Of a stretch of 8,651 nucleotides of DNA, positions 1-5,158 are shown in pieces. The position numbers were made by a program, and so were the translations under genes. The notes under the pieces were generated by a model, which saw only the letters and a program-made list of their open reading frames with translations, did not search any database and was not told the origin of the DNA. Source of the DNA: Eubacterium sp. (GTDB lineage: Bacteria; Bacillota; Clostridia; Lachnospirales; Lachnospiraceae); assembly GCA_017616955.1 (NCBI GenBank), contig JAFZXD010000180.1:1-8651 (forward strand). Reading direction: 5' to 3'. Each line of letters opens with the position of its first letter. Positions within the stretch are counted from its first letter, which is position 1.

Positions 1-1409
1 GGGACTATCATGATAGATCCAAACAAGCTGAAGTTTGGGCTACTTTTGATCGCCGCATCCATGAAATTGGTAAAATTGATGATGTCACTTTAATTCTTGA
101 CGCAGTCAATGACACTAATGAAGTTCGCAAGTTCTTAAGGAGTGTTGTTTCAAGGATGAGCTTCAGTGATGCCGATACAGATAATTATGTAGCTAGAATA
201 CTGACTATCCTTAACTCTGAAAAGTTTGCAATAAATGATCTGAATGTTTTGGTAAGCGAGATGCAGCTGGAAATGGAAGAGGCTCAGATAAGCGAAGCGT
301 TTAATCAGCAGCCTCAATTTACAGCTCCTGTACCTGAAGTGCCGCAACCGATAACTCCGATTGAGGAAGCAGCACCGGAAGAACCACCTGTACAGGAGCA
401 GATGCCTGAACCGGCACCTGAGGAGCCGCAACCGACAACTCCGATTGAGGAAGCGGCACCGGAAGAACCACCTGCACAGGAGCAGATGCCTGAACCGGCA
501 CCTGAGGAGCCACAACCGATAACTCCGAATGAGGAAGTGACACCGGAAGAACCTCAGGGTCCGATGATCATACCGGGCTTTGCGACGGGACCATCTTTTG
601 AGGAGAGTTTGGGAGATGATGTTCCAAAGTTTGCAGTTCCTTCGCAGGAAGAGATCTCGCGATATAATGATGGATTAGATAACGGAACGTTAGATTCGGC
701 ACCTGTTAAAAGATTTGATCCGATGACAGGTCAGCCTTTAGAGAATAACAATATTCCTATGGGACAGCCATTTAATCCGTTTAATGTGGAGAGCCCATTT
801 ATCCCACAGAATCCAATCTATAATCCATTTGGCGAACCGGCACCGATGAATAATCCTTTTGCAGGACAACCACCGATGGGTAATCCTTTTGCGGGACAAC
901 CACCGATGGATAATCCATTCGCAGGACAACCACCGGTAGCAAATCCTACTATGGATCAATCGCCGATGGACAATCAATTCATAGGACAACAGCCTGTACA
1001 GAATCCGATAGCTGAGCAGGCACAGGAACAGAATACTTTAGGAGGACCGATTCCTCCTGCACAGGCTCCTTCCGATGGGCAGCCTCAGCAGGATCCGGAT
1101 CTTCCGAGACCGCATTTTGTCAGAGACAAAACCGGTGAAAAGATATTTATTGATAAGGATGAATTCAGGATTGGAAAGTCGAAGATTCACTCCGACTATG
1201 CCATTGAGAATAATACCGCGATCAGTCGTGTTCACGTAATAGTGACAAAAAGAAACGGGGCTAGCTATCTTAGGGATAATGAATCTACAAACGGAACATG
1301 GATAGAAGGCGAGAGATTAGAGCCGGGGAGAGAGGTGCTTCTCAAGGCAAATATGAAAGTCAAGTTCGGAGATGAAGACTTTACTTTCTACCTTAGAGAG
1401 GGAGTATAG
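1..1409 (+). CDS. FHA-domain protein with Pro/Glu and NPF repeat linker (5' end missing)
   Basis: This is the C-terminal part of a phosphothreonine-reading adaptor. The frame is open from base 3, giving 51 codons before the first ATG at 156, so that ATG is probably internal and the real start is outside the window. Residues below count from Met156. Residues -51 to about 50 look like the end of a folded helical domain, possibly the DUF6382-type N-terminal domain seen on clostridial FHA proteins, though I cannot confirm this. Residues 57-133 are Pro/Glu-rich repeats and 221-290 are Asn-Pro-Phe decapeptide repeats, together a long flexible linker. Residues 320-413 are an FHA domain: RIGKSK (338-343), SRVH (357-360) and STNGTW (377-382) match the family's G-R/K, S-x-x-H and N-G phosphopeptide-binding signatures. 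There is no signal peptide or membrane helix in the visible part, so it is probably cytoplasmic. It sits 4 bases before a PP2C phosphatase gene and upstream of a Ser/Thr kinase, so it likely reads that kinase's output. Confidence 0.93.
   Translation, partial: DYHDRSKQAEVWATFDRRIHEIGKIDDVTLILDAVNDTNEVRKFLRSVVSRMSFSDADTDNYVARILTILNSEKFAINDLNVLVSEMQLEMEEAQISEAFNQQPQFTAPVPEVPQPITPIEEAAPEEPPVQEQMPEPAPEEPQPTTPIEEAAPEEPPAQEQMPEPAPEEPQPITPNEEVTPEEPQGPMIIPGFATGPSFEESLGDDVPKFAVPSQEEISRYNDGLDNGTLDSAPVKRFDPMTGQPLENNNIPMGQPFNPFNVESPFIPQNPIYNPFGEPAPMNNPFAGQPPMGNPFAGQPPMDNPFAGQPPVANPTMDQSPMDNQFIGQQPVQNPIAEQAQEQNTLGGPIPPAQAPSDGQPQQDPDLPRPHFVRDKTGEKIFIDKDEFRIGKSKIHSDYAIENNTAISRVHVIVTKRNGASYLRDNESTNGTWIEGERLEPGREVLLKANMKVKFGDEDFTFYLREGV
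342..554 (+). repeat. 84-bp in-frame tandem repeat, about 2.5 copies
   Basis: Copy 1 is 342-425, copy 2 is 426-509 and a diverging partial copy 3 is 510-554. Copies 1 and 2 differ at three of 84 bases (ATA/ACA, GCA/GCG, GTA/GCA codons). The 28-residue unit begins PQPITPIEEAAPEE and ends QMPEPAPEE, so it encodes an acidic, proline-rich extended linker. The unit is a multiple of three, so gain or loss of copies by slippage or recombination would change linker length without breaking the frame. Confidence 0.95.
816..1025 (+). repeat. 30-bp degenerate tandem repeat encoding NPFAGQPPM-like decapeptides
   Basis: Seven consecutive 10-residue units (residues 221-290 counted from Met156) follow the pattern x-x-N-P-F-x-x-Q-P-P. 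Units 2-4 are nearly identical (NPFAGQPP), while the outer units have drifted (NPFGEPAP, NPTMDQSP, NQFIGQQP, NPIAEQAQ). The block is Gly/Pro/Gln/Asn-rich and presumably disordered. It connects the acidic Pro/Glu repeat to the FHA domain. The gradient from a conserved centre to decayed edges is typical of repeats that expand from the middle. Confidence 0.9.
1399..1404 (+). promoter_or_regulatory. Ribosome binding site of the PP2C gene
   Basis: AGGGAG lies 9 bases before the ATG at 1414, inside the last codons of the FHA gene. It decides between that start and the in-frame ATG at 1372, which lies deep inside the FHA coding region and would add 14 residues not resembling a PP2C N-terminus. Confidence 0.7.
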
Positions 1410-1413
1410 AAAA

Positions 1414-2184
1414 ATGGAATTCACAGCAACATATAATACTGATATTGGTATCAGGAAAAGTACCAATCAGGATTCACTTGCTATGCGAATTATAGACACG
1501 CCTGACGGAGAGGTGGCATTTGCCATAGTCTGCGATGGAATGGGCGGTCTTGCTAAGGGTGAACTTGCTTCGAAAGAAGTTATAGATGCATTTTGCAAAT
1601 GGTTTGATGAAGACTTTTGTGCTCAGGTAGTTGATGGAACATTCACTGCACTGAGGTTAAGAGATGATTGGAATGGAATAATACAAAACGAGAACCGTTT
1701 GTTGGGAATATATGGTTCCGATCACAATATAATGCTGGGTACAACGATATCCGCATTGCTCATATACAGAGATGAATTCTACATAGTTCATGTAGGTGAC
1801 AGCAGGGTTTACGAACTTGCAAATAATGTCAGAATACTTACTAAGGATCAGACATTTGTTGCAAGAGAAGTAGCAGCGGGAAGAATGACTCCTCAGGAGG
1901 CGAAGATAGATCCGAGACGAAGTGTTCTTTTGCAGTGCGTGGGGGCGTCTGCAACAGTAGTACCGGATTTTCTGAAAGGTAAAGCACAGAAGGGGGCAGT
2001 ATATTTTGTTTGTTCTGATGGATTCAGACATCAGATTTCAGACGAAGAAATTATGGAGAAGTTGGGGCCAGAGAGCACACCAACGGTTGAAGAGTTAAAG
2101 TATGGTTGTGTATATCTAACAGAGCTCGTAAAAAATAGGAAAGAGACAGACAATATAACAGTTGCAGCAATAAAAACTATTTAA
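1414..2184 (+). CDS. PP2C-family Ser/Thr protein phosphatase
   Basis: A 256-residue, single-domain metal-dependent phosphatase that removes phosphate from Ser/Thr, expected to oppose the kinase encoded next door. All the usual PP2C motifs are present in order: R14...NQD (18-20), DGMGG (41-45), GTT (109-111), HVGDSR (126-131), LTKDQT (142-147), CSDGF (200-204) and DNIT (246-249). The presumed Mn/Mg ligands D20, D41, D202 and D246 are intact, so the enzyme should be active. It has no membrane segment and is cytoplasmic. Its length matches the short bacterial PstP/PrpC-type catalytic domain. The ATG at 1414 is chosen for its ribosome binding site and because the protein then starts just before the canonical first beta strand. 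The gap is 4 bases from the FHA gene and 13 to the kinase gene, an arrangement familiar from bacterial phosphatase-kinase pairs. Confidence 0.96.
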   Translation: MEFTATYNTDIGIRKSTNQDSLAMRIIDTPDGEVAFAIVCDGMGGLAKGELASKEVIDAFCKWFDEDFCAQVVDGTFTALRLRDDWNGIIQNENRLLGIYGSDHNIMLGTTISALLIYRDEFYIVHVGDSRVYELANNVRILTKDQTFVAREVAAGRMTPQEAKIDPRRSVLLQCVGASATVVPDFLKGKAQKGAVYFVCSDGFRHQISDEEIMEKLGPESTPTVEELKYGCVYLTELVKNRKETDNITVAAIKTI

Positions 2185-2197
2185 TGGGGATTAAAGA

Positions 2198-4339
2198 ATG
2201 TTAAAAGAAGGTACCGTACTGGACGGAAAATACGAAATATTGAGACGAATAGGCGAAGGTGGTATGTCTATCGTTTATCTTGCTCGTAATAACCGTATGA
2301 ACATGCAGCTTGCCGTCAAAGAGATCAAGAATGACGGTTCAAAAAGCATGGAGATTCTTCTCAAGGGGTTGGAGCGTGAGGCAAATATCCTGAAGAACGT
2401 GGATCATCCTGTTATTCCGCGTATCATCGATATTGTTAAACACGGCGGCACTATCTGCGTTGTTATGGACTTTATCGAAGGAGAAAACCTTGCGGATAAG
2501 CTCAAAGAGGTAGGAAGTTTTTCTCAGGAGCAGGTTATTGAATGGGGACTGGAGCTTGCTTCTGCTTTGGATTATCTTCACTCGATGAACCCTCCGATCA
2601 TTTACAGGGATATGAAACCTTCCAATGTCATGCTTAAACCGGATGGTGGTGTTAAGCTGATCGACTTTGGAACTGCAAAAACATATGATATAGAAAATAA
2701 TGCTGATACAACAGCTCTCGGAACAAGAGGTTATGCGGCTCCGGAGCAGTTTGGTGATGCATTTGGACGAGGCATATACAAGACGGATGCCCGTACGGAT
2801 ATATATAATCTGGGAGCTACTCTGTATCACATGGTTACAGGAAAGAATCCTCAGGAGCCTCCATATGAGATGGTTCCGATCAGACAGGTGAATATGTCAC
2901 TGTCTACCGGACTTGAGGAGATAATTCTTAAATGTACGAAACCTAATCCAAACGAAAGATATCAGTCATGTTCGGAACTTATATATGCACTTGAACACTA
3001 TACAGAACTTGATGAGAATTATATAAAACAGAACAGAAAGAAAGTTACGTTGTTCGCAGCGACGGCTGCCCTTACCGTGATATGTGCATTACTTTCGGTT
3101 GGCGGTAAAGTCGGAATGAACAGGAAGGCTGCAGAGAATTATTCCGCATATGTAGAAGCCGGAGATATGAAGAGAGTCGAAGGAGACTATGTAGGTGCGG
3201 CATTTGAATATAAGAAGGCATTTGACCTAAATGAAAAAGAAACCGATGCATATGTGAAGTTTATCGATCTGTATATTGATGCTCAGGGAGATGTCGAATC
3301 GAAGAGTGAAATTGACCTGAACTCAGGACTCACGGTTATCGCAAATAAGATAAAAGACGGAGTCGGTGGTGTCGATAAGAACAACGAAGTATTATACAGA
3401 ATGGGTCTTGCATATTTTGTCGAACTTAAAGACCCGAAAACTGCGGCGAAGTATTTTACCAAGGTAGATCCGGAGGATGAAGCATATGGTCAGCTTGCCG
3501 GATATTACGGACATATATCGACTATTCTGATGAGTGCAAATCCGAATCCGAATGAACTTATTCAGAACGTTGATGAATTTGCAGAATATAATAAGAACAA
3601 TTTTTCAAATGATAATGAACAGAAGTTTATAAATTATAAAACAATAGGCTCACAGTATACAACGTATCTGTCAACAGAAGGAGTTCCCGAAAAATCTATC
3701 CAGAGGATGGAAGAGGCGCTTGAGGCACTTGACAGTTATACGGGTGACGGACAGGCAGATTATGCATATGAATTCAGTCGAAATCTGGCTGAAACATATT
3801 TCCAGTATGGACAGAGTAAGATAACCGAAGCAGGTGATGTTACCGAGGCAGCAGATTATCTGAACAGTTCTGTGGACTATTATCAGGAAGTAGTCGATCT
3901 TATAAGCGGTAAAGTTAATGTTGGCGCGTCTACTTCAAATGAAACCATAAAGGGTTATATCACAAGCTATGTTGTTGCGATGAATAGAATAGCTGAGATA
4001 TATGGCCTTTTGGGTGAAAAAGACAAGGCGGTAGGAGCATATAAGAAAGCGGAAGCTGATCTGGGGGAGGGAAATCCTGAAGCCAAAGCGGTTTATGCTT
4101 CACACCTTTATTTTCTATATTCTATCTTTAAAAATACCGATCAGGATCCCGCAAAGTGGACACCGGATCAAAAGAAAGAAATTCTTGAGGTATACCATAA
4201 CGGTAATAAGATAGAGGGAATCGAGGACAATCAGACTTGGAGAAAACGTTCCAGTGATATGGAGAATCTGGAAAGCAGTATGAGTTCTTCTTCCAAAGAT
4301 AAGACTGATGATAAAAAATCATCAGGGGAAGGAGAGTGA
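2198..4339 (+). CDS. Transmembrane Ser/Thr protein kinase with TPR-like ectodomain
   Basis: A 713-residue membrane kinase. Residues 12-270 form a Hanks-type (PknB-like) catalytic domain: glycine loop GEGGMSIVYLA (19-29), ATP-anchoring K41 in AVKEIK, likely helix-C E61, catalytic loop YRDMKPSN (136-143), DFG (156-158) and APE (181-183). T171, T172 and T176 in the activation loop are candidate autophosphorylation sites. The HRD histidine is tyrosine, a variant I recall from other bacterial kinases, and D138, K140 and N143 are kept, so activity is expected. A single membrane helix spans about 283-303 and is preceded by basic residues, placing the kinase in the cytoplasm and residues 304-713 outside. 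The ectodomain is helical with TPR-like segments (about 320-350, 398-425, 525-565, 594-622) and ends in a Ser/Lys/Asp-rich tail. There are no PASTA repeats. GGGGA at 2186-2190 is the ribosome binding site. Ile codon choice changes markedly after about base 2700. Confidence 0.96.
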   Translation: MLKEGTVLDGKYEILRRIGEGGMSIVYLARNNRMNMQLAVKEIKNDGSKSMEILLKGLEREANILKNVDHPVIPRIIDIVKHGGTICVVMDFIEGENLADKLKEVGSFSQEQVIEWGLELASALDYLHSMNPPIIYRDMKPSNVMLKPDGGVKLIDFGTAKTYDIENNADTTALGTRGYAAPEQFGDAFGRGIYKTDARTDIYNLGATLYHMVTGKNPQEPPYEMVPIRQVNMSLSTGLEEIILKCTKPNPNERYQSCSELIYALEHYTELDENYIKQNRKKVTLFAATAALTVICALLSVGGKVGMNRKAAENYSAYVEAGDMKRVEGDYVGAAFEYKKAFDLNEKETDAYVKFIDLYIDAQGDVESKSEIDLNSGLTVIANKIKDGVGGVDKNNEVLYRMGLAYFVELKDPKTAAKYFTKVDPEDEAYGQLAGYYGHISTILMSANPNPNELIQNVDEFAEYNKNNFSNDNEQKFINYKTIGSQYTTYLSTEGVPEKSIQRMEEALEALDSYTGDGQADYAYEFSRNLAETYFQYGQSKITEAGDVTEAADYLNSSVDYYQEVVDLISGKVNVGASTSNETIKGYITSYVVAMNRIAEIYGLLGEKDKAVGAYKKAEADLGEGNPEAKAVYASHLYFLYSIFKNTDQDPAKWTPDQKKEILEVYHNGNKIEGIEDNQTWRKRSSDMENLESSMSSSSKDKTDDKKSSGEGE
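4329..4334 (+). promoter_or_regulatory. Ribosome binding site deciding the start of the membrane-adaptor gene
   Basis: AAGGAG overlaps the last codons of the kinase gene. It is 10 bases before the ATG at 4345 but only 1 base before an in-frame GTG at 4336 that overlaps the kinase stop codon (GTGA). The spacing favours ATG 4345. The arrangement suggests translational coupling to the kinase. Confidence 0.65.
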
Positions 4340-4344
4340 TTGCC

Positions 4345-5145
4345 ATGGGAATATATAGTGTAATGTATTATGGCGGACTGGTTTTAGCAATTCTCTTTTT
4401 GATCGCATCAGTTATCATATTCTTCGGTATGAAGATACCTCATGCTTTCGGAATAGTTACAGGAAGAACGCAGAAGAAGGCTATAGAGGAGATCAGAGCC
4501 GGAGGAACAATAAAAAAAGGCAAGAGAAAGGTAAAGCAAAGCGATATTCTCGTAAGGGACGTAGATGTTTCCGGTATGTCATCTGCACCATTAAAAACTG
4601 ATAAGTCGGGTGCAATGGAAGATGCCAGAAAAAGGGCCGAGGCTGATGCAAAAGCTGCAGCACAGAGTGAAGCCGAAGAGATGGCTGCTCGCGAAGCTGA
4701 GGCTGCTAAAAATGTTGAGGAACAAGATACAGAAGTCCTCACATATAATGATATGAAAAACAAGAACAAACCTGTCCCTTCAGGTGAAGAATCAACATCT
4801 GTTTTAGTAGATTCCGATCAAACGGTAAGAGGTGCTTCGGTGGGAATGCCTCCGAAGGAAAATGTTTCTATAGACGAAGAAGCTGAGACAGACTTACTTA
4901 GAAGCAAACCTAGAGGTAATATAGTGCCTGATGCCGATGTTACGGATGTTTTGATTTCACCGAATATAGGATTTGATTCGAATAGTACAGATATATACGG
5001 AACTGTAAGTCCGGAGACTACTTCAGTACTCAGAGCAGATATGACGATGGGTGTTGATTCAGTCAGACCGGCAGGGAAAAGGGATTTTCCTGAAATAACT
5101 GTCATCTATAGTGAGACTGTAGTCCATACAGATGAGAGTTTATAA
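4345..5145 (+). CDS. Single-pass membrane protein with a phospho-acceptor-like Thr motif array in its cytoplasmic tail
   Basis: I do not recognise a named family for this 266-residue protein. Residues 9-28 form one hydrophobic helix. It is followed by a strongly basic stretch (GKRKVKQ and nearby, 41-65), so by the positive-inside rule the rest of the protein is cytoplasmic. Residues 89-127 are an Ala/Glu-rich probable long helix. From 129 on the tail looks disordered and carries seven motifs of the form T-x-(V/L/I)-(L/Y): TEVL 129, TSVL 151, TDLL 182, TDVL 200, TDIY 215, TSVL 226 and TVIY 252. The sixth lies in ETTSVLRAD (224-232), nearly the same as the phosphorylated N-terminal motif of GarA/OdhI. 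Together with the neighbouring kinase, phosphatase and FHA genes, this suggests a substrate and docking platform for the FHA protein; that role is inference. The start is ATG 4345, 5 bases after the kinase stop; GTG 4336 would add three residues. Confidence 0.88.
   Translation: MGIYSVMYYGGLVLAILFLIASVIIFFGMKIPHAFGIVTGRTQKKAIEEIRAGGTIKKGKRKVKQSDILVRDVDVSGMSSAPLKTDKSGAMEDARKRAEADAKAAAQSEAEEMAAREAEAAKNVEEQDTEVLTYNDMKNKNKPVPSGEESTSVLVDSDQTVRGASVGMPPKENVSIDEEAETDLLRSKPRGNIVPDADVTDVLISPNIGFDSNSTDIYGTVSPETTSVLRADMTMGVDSVRPAGKRDFPEITVIYSETVVHTDESL
4729..5109 (+). other. Array of seven T-x-(V/L/I)-(L/Y) motifs, including ETTSVLRAD
   Basis: The motifs begin at 4729, 4795, 4888, 4942, 4987, 5020 and 5098, within the cytoplasmic tail. 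Hydrophobic residues at +2 and +3 recur, and several threonines have acidic residues just before or after them. FHA domains read phosphothreonine together with the +3 residue, and Leu/Ile is one known preferred class. The block at 5014-5040 encodes ETTSVLRAD. In M. tuberculosis GarA the corresponding stretch is ETTSVFRAD, with both threonines phosphorylated (by PknG and PknB). Phosphorylation here is predicted, not seen. Confidence 0.7.
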
Positions 5146-5152
5146 AAGGAGG
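5146..5152 (+). promoter_or_regulatory. Strong ribosome binding site of the Ig-like protein gene
   Basis: AAGGAGG lies 6 bases before the ATG at 5159 and begins immediately after the stop codon of the preceding gene. It is close to a perfect anti-16S match, the strongest of the window, which suggests efficient translation of the exported protein. It fixes the start of a coding region that runs off the right edge. Confidence 0.8.
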
Positions 5153-5158
5153 GGAGAA

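Noticed and set aside
319..543. Antisense open frame opposite the Pro/Glu repeat
   Set aside because: It exists only because the opposite strand of the 84-bp repeat has no stops in that frame. Its product is a repeat mirror with no fold, start signal or family.
342..1025. Tandem repeats as a possible CRISPR array
   Set aside because: The units are contiguous, in frame, coding, and have no unique spacers between identical short repeats.
816..1025. NPF motifs as eukaryote-like EH-domain ligands
   Set aside because: Nothing else in the window suggests endocytic-type partners. A flexible repeat linker explains the motif more simply.
156..1409. ATG at 156 as the true start of the FHA protein
   Set aside because: The same frame is open without a stop for 51 codons to the left edge and reads as ordinary protein sequence, and there is no good ribosome binding site spaced before 156. 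I treat the gene as cut by the window edge.
1372..1413. Upstream ATG at 1372 for the PP2C gene
   Set aside because: It overlaps the FHA domain coding region by 38 bases and would add 14 residues not matching a PP2C start. ATG 1414 has AGGGAG at good spacing.
4336..4339. GTG at 4336 as the main start of the membrane adaptor
   Set aside because: It is one base from the AAGGAG ribosome binding site, too close, whereas ATG 4345 is at a workable distance. It cannot be fully excluded.
4440..5105. Two antisense open frames of 109 and 95 codons opposite the membrane-adaptor gene
   Set aside because: They are Ser/Ala/Thr-rich shadows produced by the Ala/Glu- and Thr-rich coding sequence on the + strand, with no ribosome binding site or recognisable product.
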